IMG/VR virus record: IMGVR_UViG_3300030419_007825
Coordinates: 1-52,139 of that record
Reading direction: 5' to 3' (one strand)
DNA: 52,139 nt
From: a virus
In this document: positions 34,201 to 44,577 of the stretch, in pieces
Numbering within the stretch: position 1 is the first letter of the stretch
Layout of the letters: each line of letters begins with the position of its first letter
Notes under the pieces: generated by a model
Databases searched by the model: none
What the model was told of the DNA's origin: nothing
Seen by the model: the letters and a program-made list of their open reading frames with translations, nothing else
Made by a program: the position numbers and the translations under genes

Positions 34201-37200
34201 ACATTCAGGATGATATTCAGTTTACCAGAGAATCGCGACCGATTAACTTTTTGTTTGCAATCGAAAAGAGCATGTATGCCACCATTTCAGAGGAGATGAT
34301 AAAAACGTTTGCGGTGATCAGTGATTTTAATAATATTGTGGGCAATCCTGTTAACAAGTACCGAAGCGAGTACAAAGATCTCCGCGTTTTAAGGCAGAAA
34401 TTTTTTGAAAGAGTGGGAAATACTCCCGACCTTGACAAATATATTGAATATTATAAGTGGTTTGATGCAGCGCTGAGCAAGATGATTGAGCAGCTTATTC
34501 CTGCGAGCGCGCAGTTCTCTAAGAATGTTCAAAGTGTGGTAGAAAGCCATATCCTTGAAAGAAGCAAGTATCAACATAAGTTCCCCACTCTAGAGTTTAA
34601 GGGTACGGATATAATGGGTGTTGTTGAGTCGCCCCTCCCGCTCAGCCCGGGCTGGAGATACACTCACCACCCCGTCGATGATCTAGAGAGCAACAACGCC
34701 AACTGGTGGCTCACCCGCGCTGCCAGAAACAAGGGTAAATTGGCTTCTGGGATCGCTGCGGTAGATGGGAATCGTCAGGTTGTTTTCGAACACACCATTG
34801 AGGACAACAGGACTCGTAAACGCGAAAATGTTTATCGATTTAAAGAACAAAGACAGAAAATAATTGCCGCCGGGACCAATTATGGCGATAACAAGATAAA
34901 GAATTACGTCTTTCATGCCACGGAGCCCTGGGGTCCCACAGTGCCCTCAACAAACGTTCCTCAGAATGTGATGGTTTCTTTTGATACAGACATTATGAGT
35001 CCACAAGTTATTAGTGATGATTTGCACCCCGGGAAGAAAAAGCGGATCAAGTATGCCATCGATCCTACAATCAACAAGGATATTGAAAGTACGGCCAAGG
35101 GAGCTTACTTAACGCCTTTCAGCCTATACAGTGCATCCTCGGCTACTGATTATAATTCGCGAATAGAAACAGGTTATCGTGAAAACATTAATTTAACAAA
35201 TCTCCATGAAGATATTGTAGGCAATAATGACACGCGCCCACTTCAAGGTCCCTTCACAGAAAAATTCGTAGGAGGCCGCTTCTATCGCCATACCGAACTT
35301 AATGACGGCACAGATACGCGTGAGTCTAGAGGGGAAGGATTCCGTTTGGCAATCGGGCTGGAGTCGGTCGATGATGCTCCTCCCGGAGCTGTAGGCGCCT
35401 TGGGTATTGTCCCTCCAAATTATCCATTTATTGATTCTCCTTCTGGTTCTGCACCACACGGTTTTTTGCCGGCCCTAAAAACAGCCCATCGGCTACGTGA
35501 TGAGGGGGTGAAAAGATCGGTAAACATTAGAAACATTCTGATGTCTACTGCATCGGCTGATGTACGCCTGTCGGGTACGCTGGTGCACAATAGGATTGGC
35601 AACTATTCAAAGAACTATCAAATTGTACAAACCTCGGGCCGCACCATTAATGATTTATATTTCCGAAAGCAAACCTTTGATTTTGCTTCATACCCGGAGA
35701 CGCTAGCGACACGAGGGCGCTTCCCGCTCACCCTAACTTCGACGCAGAACGTAGGGGGGGCTTTGGAATATGAGCTTCCCGACCGCGACGGTGTCAATTC
35801 TAATCAAACTGTTATCGTTAACCGTTTCTCGGCCCCTGGTTCGTTCGCTGCCATTTCACGTGGTTACCTAGATCCGGCGCACGAAGAGAAGTCGGTTTAT
35901 AACGTTTTACCCTATCGTAATCTTAGGGTACTCAATTATGGCCTGTCTGGTTCAGCATCCGTTGATCCTACCACGACCGGCAGCATCTTGGTGCAAGATC
36001 AAATTAATAAGCCCCGCGGATTAAAGCAGCTACTGACGCTGCACTGCGGCCGCTTTGGAATTGACGCGGCCTATGGGTCCTTCCCGACCGAGGGATATCC
36101 TACTACTGGCTCTTATCATAAAATAAATCGTAACCGTCGACGGCGGGTGTTCTATGGGGACCCTGACACTATTGAGTCGGTTTACGATAACGGCCACCTT
36201 ACTCATCCCATCCCGCGATCCACCCAGCAATACCAGTGGATTACAGCCTCGATACGCGACCAGGAAATAATTTATGGCTATACGGAATTAAGTGGGGGAT
36301 TTTTCGTTGACAGTTTGCCTCTCATCAGTCGCTCTGTGGATTATGCGGACGAGACTTTTCTATACCTGACAACAGGAATTGTCGATCCGGTCACCGCGTC
36401 GTCTAATACATTAGGCTACCCACTCGATGCTCCAACTCAAAATATTGATGGAGTGTCCTACTCTGCGTACGCTAACGCCGACTATTGGAATCCCCCCGTG
36501 TTTGATCGGCCGCCTGATTTCTTTAACTCTTTGATGCTTATGCGAAACGGTCCCTATCAAGCACCTTCATGGAAACAGGTCCGTATATCCGACCACCCGG
36601 TGATTAGAAATCACGTGAAGAATAGTGTCTATTCGGTTGCCTCTTTAACTGCCTATGACATGTCTGTAAATAGTGCCCGAGGCAGCTCCATAAAACAGTT
36701 TACTGAGCCTGTGGTATATTCCGAAGAAATGCCGCTGAGGCACACATTAGATTACTCTGGCCTCAATCTTACACTCAAAAACACCTTTGGCAACAAATTG
36801 ATTCATTTTGCTACCTATGAGATTGATAACATTGAGAATACCAGAAAAGATTATGCTTCCTCGGATCTCTACTTCAACCGCATTAACTCAATGATAATGA
36901 AAGGGTCCAATAAGGACACCACCGTGGGGGGTGCTTTAAGCAACATGTCAGTAGTATACTCTCAGCGAGTATATCCGGCAGCCTACAATTCATTCTTGGA
37001 GAGGACAAGGTCTAGGCAGCATTATAGCATTGATAATATCTGGGACAACGCTAGAGCAGAACGTTCAGACGCGGACCGTGAAAATTCCCAAGGCACTACA
37101 ATTGATAAACTATATGTAGCTTATCCCAGTAAATGGTCCACCGATGCCCACCATGTCTATAGTTCTTCTGTGAGTTTTACGTACGATGATGGCGCCGGCG

Positions 37201-40200
37201 AGCTTCAAAACTCCTATTCCCGCTACATGGTCCAAGGAAGGTACGATCCGGACAAGAACCTGGACGTAAAGATTATATACCCCGCAGCCACCTATAACGC
37301 TCGGGTGCCACTGGGAACTTATTCTTCGTCGGTGGCTACGTTCCCGGTAACAGGAGCGCGGCCTGCATATGTGGGAGATCGGTTTAACCTTGTGATGGGT
37401 ACCTTCTCGGGCTCGATTGCGAATGCGGGGTCGGGCAAATTTCCATATAAGACTTACGGAGAATTTGGTAAACATTTGCGTCTTGTAGGCAAGGACTACT
37501 CTATCGTGCCCGAATTTTTGATAAGCAAGCATATGGAGGAATATCTCCAAGGCGAAGACTTCACTACTCTGGATGACATTGACGACTTGTTCAACCTTAC
37601 GGGTTCCGGTTATGGTAACTCCGCCACTACTGGGTTCTTTAGGGAGTATAGCAATTCGGACTTCATGAAGATGTTCGATGTTGTTAACACGGCGTATGAT
37701 GGTGCTGAATTGGTCGACGGATCCAAGATGTCTCAAGATAAGATTGGCCTCAAGTGCACTGCATATTTGCAATTTTTACCATACAAGGGCTTTTATCCAG
37801 CGGAGCGCACTCTAGAACTGGCGACGCTGTTTTCGCAGTCCTATGCGCCATACATCAATAAGAGTGGCTCGTCTGGCAGCGCCACGGCCGCAGTGTATCG
37901 AGCCCTTCTTGAGCCGCTATATTCTCAGGGCGTTATGTACAATACAATTAAGTCTGGAATCGCCGTCAGCAACTTTGTTATATCCAACACCTCAAGCGCA
38001 CCCTCTTCAATTTTACCCTCGTGGGCCCCATGGTATCCGGCAACAGCTGGATCAAACATTTCGGCCTCCTCAGTTCAGAACATTAATGCAACCGCTTTGC
38101 CCGAGGGTAACCTGTATTTTAAGTACATGCTGCCTCCCTTTAGGACTATCGACGGTTCGCACTCATCTTCATACTATAATGAGAATGGCTACTTCTTCGA
38201 AAAGGTTCCGTTCGAGGCGCTTTATCAGCCCAGAAACTATCTCACCCAAGATTATGTTTCCGGTTCGGGAAGAATTTATGATACAGGACTTCATAGTGCG
38301 AGCTTGAAAGCTTACTCTGGGGACGTCTCTGAAGAAAACTATATCACATGGGACGGCGACGGCGACAGCAGGTACGAGTTGGCCATAGATAATTTCTTGT
38401 GTGAAACAGTCAACTTCTTCCAGGACGGCTTAGTATCAGTTCTATCTGGAAGGGAGGAAGACTTCGGCGCCGTTACGAGTGGGTCCGAATACTCCATGAC
38501 GCTTAAGCTCTATCGGCCCACTACCTCTAGTGTGGGCTACGACTGGGCCGACACTGGTTCAATCATCCCCGATTATGATAAGTTTGACATGTACCGACGT
38601 GTTTCTGCCTTTGGTCCCCCCCTTGCGGCGAAGAGTTGGTCCGGCTGGCCGTTCTTCGCGGGCAGCGCTAGCTATGGTGCAAGCTTCTCGCACGTGACGC
38701 CCCCTTATTTGGCCGGCTCGGGCTCTTGCACATTTACCTTTAAGGCAACCTATGATGGGCAGCCCACTTTGGATGAAATCTTTAGCAATTTAACAATCAC
38801 TTATGATAGAATGGAATTTGTAGAACTTCAAAATTCTAGCCCCAGCTTCGCCACCGATATGACCGACTATAAGGTACAGTTGAAGGACTGTTTTAACTTG
38901 ACGTCCTCTGTGAATACGGTCCCCAACAATACTAGATCGCAAAAGAAGCAGTGGCTTATCCAGTCTAAATTTGAGACTCCCGTTATTAATATTGCTGGAG
39001 ATCGACGCACGTGCTTGGACCCTGGAACAGGCGTTAAAGCCAGCGGCTCCATTTTCTTCACCCGCGCCCCTTCAGCTACCTTCATGAGCGGAACGAATGT
39101 CAATTGGGCCGATGGTCTCGGCAATACTCATACTTATATATTTACAGATGCGGCGGCTGTAAGTGCTGCCGGCGGCAAACTTCAAGTGAGCACATATGAT
39201 TGGGAGGTTTACGTAGTCAATGGCAACACGGAGGCCACTCGCAATAATCTCTATCATGCTATTACTGCCTCTAAGTGGGTAGATAGCGCCCTGAATGTGG
39301 CAACCACGTCCAGTACTGACTGGATCTATTTAGATCAGCGCTTCACGGGTTCGATCTTTAACCAGACCATCGCGAACTCTGCGAGCCCGTACGTAAATGT
39401 TGCAGGATTTGCCGGCGGAGTAAACGGCACAGCGGACGTGCAATATGGAGACGTATACGGCAATATCCCCGAAGCAACGCCCACGGGCACTGTGGTGCCG
39501 ACGTTGCCCCACTCTACTAACGGCCTTGAGGTTACTCCTAACTGTCAGCTCTTTACGCAGGGTCTCTGGCACGATTACGGGACGATACCTAGCGGCTCTG
39601 ACGAAGGCGTCTTTGCTATTATAGAATCACCGTCTCCCAAGAAAGGAAAATCTTTGGCAGAAGTGGTGCAGATGCCTATTGGTCAGCCATTCCGCGTCGG
39701 CTCCATTAAGGAACGAAGCTTGCTGGAAGAGGCTGTCGTGGCCATCCCATTCTTTATGGGCACCGATGACAGAAGGAAATACTACAAGCTAGACGAGGAC
39801 GCACAGGCTTCCATAGACACGCTGTCGGCCCATCTGGAAAAGTATGTCTTCCCGCCGCGCTTCGACTTTGTGCGCAACCCAACGATGGCCCCAGTGGCAA
39901 TGTATGTGTTCGAATTTAGTCGCGCTATAACTAAGCAGGATTTGGCCGACATGTGGCAAAACTTGCCTCCCTCTATTCATGAGTCGTTTGAGCAGAAAGT
40001 TACAGTGATTGAGCATCGACTTCTGAGAGATCAGATTTTAAATACAGAGAATCGAAAGTTGCGCCAAGATTTGCGTTGGATGGTTTTTAAGGTCAAGAAG
40101 CGCGCAGCCATGGACTACACTCGATTTATCAAACAAGGTTTGGTGGATGATACTGGCGTCATCCCAAGTAATATTAATAATGCCGCCTATTCCTACAACT

Positions 40201-40352
40201 GGCCCTATGATTATTTCTCTCTAGTTGAACTAGTTAAGATTGATGAAGCCATAGAGTACAATTCAGAGCTACCCCCAGATAGCAGAATTGAAATTGTTGG
40301 AGATGTAAACGTCCAAGCCATCCAGGCGCTTCCAGTTAGGGTGGAAGAATAA
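31251..40352 (+). CDS. Giant virion protein, 3033 aa, with LamG-like domains
   Basis: This is the largest gene. Residues about 170-380 form a LamG/concanavalin-like lectin domain: VTVEFWLNKEAF, WHHYAFSF, TKTYLDGN, GSLDEFRYWK and YYKFNEG. Residues 555-600 have a helical segment with IYKTKGTRQSFRNLLRCFG, which I recall from large baseplate proteins of environmental phages. A second LamG-like part at about 660-865 ends in TDVRVGYCRYWLDDV. The remaining 2100 residues are mostly strands, with a helical C-terminal 200 residues. It probably forms a peripheral baseplate or adhesion structure that binds glycans. The first LamG region has unusually GC-rich stretches, 42 of 60 bases at 32161-32220. Confidence 0.75.
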   Translation: MSLKGLFEDISLTKVVPDKTAAEIGDVVESVSYHEADIIDEKRFVPEIDFSKPENFAKYGSAETYYEDSFTYIHSLYPYDGSLAEKLQWRNSGSYIDLYIFDNEYPRTTGYINFSYGGWGTLVGALESGYGTSDDVEYIGIKGGPGLGGGIQDQSANVWDPDNNRESNLEVDLTEGVTVEFWLNKEAFNDTDTEKEVILDVWNNELSSSSEYGRFRLELTGAASGPSWLVTIMSGTTGVQWQTIGSVENATVTDGNWHHYAFSFLSASAGVTTKTYLDGNLQKTETIGTTGINKIQGALEANIGALFTAVSGTTTPSTTAKGDGKLSGSLDEFRYWKAQRSSEKIGRYWFTQVGGGTNTDIANTDLGVYYKFNEGITGVAATDSTVLDYSGRVTNGSWTGYSAGSRNTGSAIVSSSAAASEFRDPIVYSTHPEVVSTLANLKLSGSAYDFENPSQLFSFFPSWMQENDLEQGGELKKLTQIMSSYFDNLYLQLESLSEIQDVTYLSGSSTKENTLANRLLASKGFVAPELFADADILEQLGDRSETLRYRDTLSNIKNKIYQNIYNNLTNIYKTKGTRQSFRNLLRCFGVDEKIYRINAYGNNVQFEVRNNRELNSIKKNYIDFSQTASFGASVFLTSSADSNTVSYLTGSSQLTGGFASTLETYVFFPKKPDSSDKAYTNYRFNSLTSSLFGRHTVDPADPNSLTWATTDNANYQVYAVRDEVMSNDVRFVLTTSAGGTLPTISSSYYQDVYDNTNWIFAVTIKPAEYPLVDYVEGTSTTDYTVEFKGTQVDAGEVLDSFTVTGSYNATNDGYGPITGSTRVYVGAHRTDFEGSVLDHTDVRVGYCRYWLDDVDMPTLQAHGKDVTNYGTDFPSLSPFLFQNNQDFNLNFTKGDTLALNWDFQTVTGSDSSGEFVVADFSSGSSAIQSSRYGFLGNLLGAQHTGQGFGFLTNNTNVIDPDYNIAAELLNFEQLTSEDMIEVLDIQDDIQFTRESRPINFLFAIEKSMYATISEEMIKTFAVISDFNNIVGNPVNKYRSEYKDLRVLRQKFFERVGNTPDLDKYIEYYKWFDAALSKMIEQLIPASAQFSKNVQSVVESHILERSKYQHKFPTLEFKGTDIMGVVESPLPLSPGWRYTHHPVDDLESNNANWWLTRAARNKGKLASGIAAVDGNRQVVFEHTIEDNRTRKRENVYRFKEQRQKIIAAGTNYGDNKIKNYVFHATEPWGPTVPSTNVPQNVMVSFDTDIMSPQVISDDLHPGKKKRIKYAIDPTINKDIESTAKGAYLTPFSLYSASSATDYNSRIETGYRENINLTNLHEDIVGNNDTRPLQGPFTEKFVGGRFYRHTELNDGTDTRESRGEGFRLAIGLESVDDAPPGAVGALGIVPPNYPFIDSPSGSAPHGFLPALKTAHRLRDEGVKRSVNIRNILMSTASADVRLSGTLVHNRIGNYSKNYQIVQTSGRTINDLYFRKQTFDFASYPETLATRGRFPLTLTSTQNVGGALEYELPDRDGVNSNQTVIVNRFSAPGSFAAISRGYLDPAHEEKSVYNVLPYRNLRVLNYGLSGSASVDPTTTGSILVQDQINKPRGLKQLLTLHCGRFGIDAAYGSFPTEGYPTTGSYHKINRNRRRRVFYGDPDTIESVYDNGHLTHPIPRSTQQYQWITASIRDQEIIYGYTELSGGFFVDSLPLISRSVDYADETFLYLTTGIVDPVTASSNTLGYPLDAPTQNIDGVSYSAYANADYWNPPVFDRPPDFFNSLMLMRNGPYQAPSWKQVRISDHPVIRNHVKNSVYSVASLTAYDMSVNSARGSSIKQFTEPVVYSEEMPLRHTLDYSGLNLTLKNTFGNKLIHFATYEIDNIENTRKDYASSDLYFNRINSMIMKGSNKDTTVGGALSNMSVVYSQRVYPAAYNSFLERTRSRQHYSIDNIWDNARAERSDADRENSQGTTIDKLYVAYPSKWSTDAHHVYSSSVSFTYDDGAGELQNSYSRYMVQGRYDPDKNLDVKIIYPAATYNARVPLGTYSSSVATFPVTGARPAYVGDRFNLVMGTFSGSIANAGSGKFPYKTYGEFGKHLRLVGKDYSIVPEFLISKHMEEYLQGEDFTTLDDIDDLFNLTGSGYGNSATTGFFREYSNSDFMKMFDVVNTAYDGAELVDGSKMSQDKIGLKCTAYLQFLPYKGFYPAERTLELATLFSQSYAPYINKSGSSGSATAAVYRALLEPLYSQGVMYNTIKSGIAVSNFVISNTSSAPSSILPSWAPWYPATAGSNISASSVQNINATALPEGNLYFKYMLPPFRTIDGSHSSSYYNENGYFFEKVPFEALYQPRNYLTQDYVSGSGRIYDTGLHSASLKAYSGDVSEENYITWDGDGDSRYELAIDNFLCETVNFFQDGLVSVLSGREEDFGAVTSGSEYSMTLKLYRPTTSSVGYDWADTGSIIPDYDKFDMYRRVSAFGPPLAAKSWSGWPFFAGSASYGASFSHVTPPYLAGSGSCTFTFKATYDGQPTLDEIFSNLTITYDRMEFVELQNSSPSFATDMTDYKVQLKDCFNLTSSVNTVPNNTRSQKKQWLIQSKFETPVINIAGDRRTCLDPGTGVKASGSIFFTRAPSATFMSGTNVNWADGLGNTHTYIFTDAAAVSAAGGKLQVSTYDWEVYVVNGNTEATRNNLYHAITASKWVDSALNVATTSSTDWIYLDQRFTGSIFNQTIANSASPYVNVAGFAGGVNGTADVQYGDVYGNIPEATPTGTVVPTLPHSTNGLEVTPNCQLFTQGLWHDYGTIPSGSDEGVFAIIESPSPKKGKSLAEVVQMPIGQPFRVGSIKERSLLEEAVVAIPFFMGTDDRRKYYKLDEDAQASIDTLSAHLEKYVFPPRFDFVRNPTMAPVAMYVFEFSRAITKQDLADMWQNLPPSIHESFEQKVTVIEHRLLRDQILNTENRKLRQDLRWMVFKVKKRAAMDYTRFIKQGLVDDTGVIPSNINNAAYSYNWPYDYFSLVELVKIDEAIEYNSELPPDSRIEIVGDVNVQAIQALPVRVEE

Positions 40353-41419
40353 TGCAATTCTTTGACGACAAGCAGGACGTGTTTGATATAGTGGTTACTC
40401 CATATGGAGAATCATTGCTGGCCAAGGGGTTGTTTGATCCAGCATACTATGCCTTTTTCGATGACGATATCCTTTATGATGCCGAGTGGGCCGGCATTAC
40501 CACAGAGGTTCAAAACGATATAGAAGGAAGAATTCAGCAGGGAACACCGCGCATGCGGCCTCCATCAGTTTATACGGGGGTTGAGACTGCGATAGGGCAA
40601 ATAAATGCGGATATTCGGGCGGCTATATCAGGTTCTGGCCTAACTGATAGCACCAGTGTTGTTCAAGACACTCTTAATAATCCTATTTACAATCAAGATG
40701 GAATGCAAAACTATGGTGATAAATTTGAATTCCTTTCCAAGCCTCTAGGAAGATCAGCGCTTACCTCGAAAAAACACCCCTCCTGGTCTCTTTCAATGCT
40801 TCAGGGAGAGATCTCTTCCAGTCAGAATTATTCCGAAACAGAAACGGGCTTTGAAAACATTCCCCAAATTAATATAGATTTGAGTTATAAGCTCTATGTG
40901 AGTGAAACTGGGGACCCTGCAATCCAGTTCAATAATGCGACGGCCGAGTTTTCATCTGTCTTGTTTCCCGTAGGGTCAGGCACCCCACAAAGCACAGCTA
41001 TTTCTGACGTTATTCCTCCGACGGAGTTTCAGAACATTATATCTCAAGTTTTTCAGGACCAAACCTATTTTTCTTTAACTGATGGAAGGATCCTCATAGA
41101 CATTCTTGAAGAGAACGTTGATTTTAAAAAGGAAAATTTTGATATACAAGTGTTTATGTCGGGGTCATCAGTTAATGGGGCCAATGGTGCCCCCGTCCAG
41201 TTATTGTATGGCAACCAGGTGACAAACATGGCCACCGATGAGGTGGAAAAATACCTCACTATTCGAGTGGACCGAGAAATAACAGATGCCAGAGTGAGTG
41301 ACTTGCCACAGATTACAGAAAACAGGCTAGTAGCGGATCCGTCTGTCACCAATGTCATCAGCACAAGGGAGTTCTTGCTGAGAGATCTTTATGATCCTGA
41401 GCCGGATATATGTGATTAA
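40352..41419 (+). CDS. Virion protein with an N-terminal 'TxxGxxLLAxG' domain, 355 aa
   Basis: The first 45 residues contain VTPYGESLLAKG and YYAFFDDDILYD, a pattern found in a different form at the start of the 312-residue protein at 48133. The rest has acidic loops, a segment SKKHPSWSLSMLQGE near 135-150 and strands at the end. From memory such proteins are conserved in large marine phages beside giant structural genes. No enzyme motif is present. Its start shares a base with the stop of the 3033-residue protein, and its stop touches the next start, so the three are probably made together. Confidence 0.65.
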   Translation: MQFFDDKQDVFDIVVTPYGESLLAKGLFDPAYYAFFDDDILYDAEWAGITTEVQNDIEGRIQQGTPRMRPPSVYTGVETAIGQINADIRAAISGSGLTDSTSVVQDTLNNPIYNQDGMQNYGDKFEFLSKPLGRSALTSKKHPSWSLSMLQGEISSSQNYSETETGFENIPQINIDLSYKLYVSETGDPAIQFNNATAEFSSVLFPVGSGTPQSTAISDVIPPTEFQNIISQVFQDQTYFSLTDGRILIDILEENVDFKKENFDIQVFMSGSSVNGANGAPVQLLYGNQVTNMATDEVEKYLTIRVDREITDARVSDLPQITENRLVADPSVTNVISTREFLLRDLYDPEPDICD

Positions 41420-44400
41420 TGAAAATCCGAACCAATAACGTAACTCCCAATATTGACAATGTTGTTGTCAATCAAGATGATGGGCAGTACAACATCTCTA
41501 CCACTATTAAGTTTCTAGCTCGCAATTTAGCTACTGCGAAAAAAGATTATTTTATAGTGTTGTGCTTGAATGAAGAAGTGGCTAATAGTCTCATCGGCGA
41601 TCGCGCCGAGTTGGCCTCTTACATATCTAGAAGAAAAACAACCGATAATGTTGTTGTTGTCCATGATAGGTTCTCCTACGACCCTCGACGCGCTCCCATG
41701 TATACGTCACCATATGAGAAAGTTACCCTCACAAAAGAGATAACAATAAATCAGCAAAATATTAGTAACCTTACGATTATAGTTACCACGGCGCGACAAC
41801 TACGCATGCGCAAAATAACAACCTATTCTCCCCTTAACAAGGATATGATCAGAGTGTTCCGGAACGGATCGGTACCTACCGAGAACATTGTTCTGTATGA
41901 AGACGAAGCGCAAGAAAAAATATGGATCGGCGATTTCTTCCGAGACACCCAGGGAGATTATCGTAAGCTCGATAATTCTCAATTATTTGTCAAGACGGTC
42001 CCCAACACTAAAATTATTTTTCACAGCCTTTTGGTTAAGCAGCTTTATAAAACTATAGTTAATGATTTTAATAGTTTGTTTAGTTTTAATAAAGGCTTAA
42101 ATACTACTGAAGCTATTGTCGACAGGCTATCAACGGAAAGTACAAATTATTTTTCCGATCTCTATTTTGCCAAGACGACTAATTTGCGTCTCCCGCTCAG
42201 CTTCAGTTTTAATAAACTAGCTTTTTTTAAAAACAACACGTTGTTTGGCCGCCTGATTAAAAATCAGGCCCAATTGCTTAGCTCGGTAGAACTACTCGAT
42301 GTAAGGTTTATACGAAAGAGAGTAAAGTCTTATAATCCTTCTAGTCCTTTGACTGCCTTTGGGCCTACGGTATCTTACAAAAACACTGAACAGCCCTTAG
42401 GCACCTCTGTGACCCTAATAGATATCCTCAATAATAACGGAATTATAACCGTACAAGGAACCGATACGGATATGGACCATATCACTTATGGGCTCTACCA
42501 GTACGGGGTTGAGATGGTGTTTATGGATCATACAGCGGAAAAGATCCGCGATATTATTAGTGCTGACTCAGATGGTCTGGAGTTAGCTGCGTCCAATATT
42601 AAAACCATTCTCGCTGAAGCCAGTCTTCCCAATAATTATGATGTTTATAGCCAGGAGTTTTTGGCAGCATATAAGACGAAGTATAATCTAGACCATAAGC
42701 CGATTGTTGTGGAGGCTATCAAGAAGTATGTGTCTGCGCTAGCGGTATTTTATGAAAACTTTTCCTTATCTCTCCAGGAGTCTCCAAATTCTCTGGCCCT
42801 AAAGATATACGATCTCGCCAATCCGATGACGCGAGGCCCATCAGCGCTTCAAGAGTTGCTGTCTCTTATCAATGGTCTTATTAGTGAGTTGCTCCTCTTC
42901 ATTAAGAAATCCGCCTTAGCTCCCGGGTCGGCGCAAAACCAACAGACCAAGACTTCCCAGCTAGGAAATGATGCTCGCATCATTAAGAAAAAGCATTTTT
43001 TCAAGCAGGTGGTGGATGCTGATATGCTTGTCAACGATGGGTATGATTACTTATCGACCCAGATTGGGCAATCTTTAAATCCTACGTATTCTAACTTTAG
43101 GCTTTTGAGCTACAATGAGTTTGATCAACTTAAGACTGCAGAGATAACCAAGTTTGAGGGTCTCGACTTTGCCCAAAAAGACGATATCGCACTGACTCCT
43201 AACTACTTTAAATTAAATAAACACACCACTAAGATCAATCTTGTAGAACCAGAGACAGAGGGGAACGATAGTGTCATCGGAACCCAGATTTTAGTGGCCA
43301 AAGCTTACCGAAATTCACCTATTAATTTTGGCGTGAGCCAGATTAAGAATAATAATACGGGCCTTCCTAATAAACAGATTCAAACGATTAAAAATAGTGT
43401 CATGATCGCCGCACAAAATAGTTGCCAAATTGAGGTAAATGTCGCTCCTCGAACCGATATTTTTGATACACCTGAAATACTTTTAGATGCCGACAATTAC
43501 TTGGATGCTGCTGAAAAACTATCAGAACAGTCTCCTTTTGTGATCAACAAGACCGGAAGCGTTTCATTGAATCAGTTTCTTTTTTCAATTATCAACAATA
43601 ACACAGAAGAAAGATATCTCGATACACTTCAAAATCTTAGCAACGATATGCTATCATATCTAATACAGACAGATTATTTTAGTTTAGAGAAACAGGATCC
43701 AGATAAACGCGTTAAAAATATTACTGACAAAGAGGTTTTTTACTCTAAAAATAATACATTTGATGCCTTTAATCAGCAAGTCCTTGATCAAGAAAAAGAT
43801 AAGGCTGTGCGGACCACCGCAATGAATGCCGTGTTCGACACCCATAGACAAATGGAATTTTACCCGCCCCAAGAACTTCGATATGGTGCACTCCTACGAA
43901 ATCCGGTCTCTGCCTCGCAGGTTGCGAATATTGCGATGAAATACGGCAATACCCGTAAGATAGAATATCTTGCGGGATTTAAACAGTCTGAACACACACT
44001 GTTTATGGGTGAGCCTGTGTGGGCCCCTCTTACCGAAGGGGTGTATGAGAACTTTTTTGCGTCTCAGAGGACGTTGATGTGCCGGCTTAAAGAGTATTCA
44101 TCCCTATTCAGCAAGTACGAAGGGGTTCGGTTTCCTATATATGATGAGATTTTCTTGATTGGCTCAGCCCCTACGCCCGCCCCTGCGTCGACTCCGCCAA
44201 CTATGCAGTCCTTTGCTAGTTTGGATGTCGACACAGAAAACTTGGATGAGATGCAATATGCTTGTGGCGAAGTAGAGAATGTGCAATACACTGTGGGTTC
44301 TGTGCCTATGATCTCCCGGGACCTTCCTCAAAATCAGCATACAGGCCTATATACAAATGGAAACGATTTCTTGTTGCCGAATGGAGATAAGTATGTGGGA

Positions 44401-44577
44401 TTATATCATATTCATTATGATGCGCCCCGGAAAAAATTTATTGCCATGGCAGGGGTCGCACATACGTCAAAACCACACGATAACCTAACGCCGGTGTCAA
44501 ATAAGGCACATAGAGTGCTTAGAGAAGCCATGCAATCGCGCGAAGGTGACCTACAATTAGGCGGGGGGAATTACTGA
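41419..44577 (+). CDS. Large virion protein, 1052 aa
   Basis: The function is not recognised. The N-terminal 240 residues are strand-rich. The middle 250-750 residues are helical with many asparagines and polar residues. The C-terminal 100 residues contain PNGDKYVGLYHIHYD (near 985-1000) and a further HTSKPHDNL segment, a pattern I recall at the end of structural proteins of marine myoviruses. No lectin or enzyme motif was found. Several stretches (for example 42031-42240) are AT-rich. The gene sits between two structural genes with one-base overlaps. Confidence 0.6.
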   Translation: MKIRTNNVTPNIDNVVVNQDDGQYNISTTIKFLARNLATAKKDYFIVLCLNEEVANSLIGDRAELASYISRRKTTDNVVVVHDRFSYDPRRAPMYTSPYEKVTLTKEITINQQNISNLTIIVTTARQLRMRKITTYSPLNKDMIRVFRNGSVPTENIVLYEDEAQEKIWIGDFFRDTQGDYRKLDNSQLFVKTVPNTKIIFHSLLVKQLYKTIVNDFNSLFSFNKGLNTTEAIVDRLSTESTNYFSDLYFAKTTNLRLPLSFSFNKLAFFKNNTLFGRLIKNQAQLLSSVELLDVRFIRKRVKSYNPSSPLTAFGPTVSYKNTEQPLGTSVTLIDILNNNGIITVQGTDTDMDHITYGLYQYGVEMVFMDHTAEKIRDIISADSDGLELAASNIKTILAEASLPNNYDVYSQEFLAAYKTKYNLDHKPIVVEAIKKYVSALAVFYENFSLSLQESPNSLALKIYDLANPMTRGPSALQELLSLINGLISELLLFIKKSALAPGSAQNQQTKTSQLGNDARIIKKKHFFKQVVDADMLVNDGYDYLSTQIGQSLNPTYSNFRLLSYNEFDQLKTAEITKFEGLDFAQKDDIALTPNYFKLNKHTTKINLVEPETEGNDSVIGTQILVAKAYRNSPINFGVSQIKNNNTGLPNKQIQTIKNSVMIAAQNSCQIEVNVAPRTDIFDTPEILLDADNYLDAAEKLSEQSPFVINKTGSVSLNQFLFSIINNNTEERYLDTLQNLSNDMLSYLIQTDYFSLEKQDPDKRVKNITDKEVFYSKNNTFDAFNQQVLDQEKDKAVRTTAMNAVFDTHRQMEFYPPQELRYGALLRNPVSASQVANIAMKYGNTRKIEYLAGFKQSEHTLFMGEPVWAPLTEGVYENFFASQRTLMCRLKEYSSLFSKYEGVRFPIYDEIFLIGSAPTPAPASTPPTMQSFASLDVDTENLDEMQYACGEVENVQYTVGSVPMISRDLPQNQHTGLYTNGNDFLLPNGDKYVGLYHIHYDAPRKKFIAMAGVAHTSKPHDNLTPVSNKAHRVLREAMQSREGDLQLGGGNY

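Noticed and set aside
37110-37772. A 220-codon reverse-strand open frame
   Set aside because: It overlaps the giant virion gene completely, shows no domain, and all convincing genes of the window are on the + strand.
37843-38307. A 154-codon + strand frame inside the 3033-residue gene
   Set aside because: It lies wholly within the giant gene in another frame, has low-complexity composition rich in arginine, proline and leucine, and no ribosome binding site.
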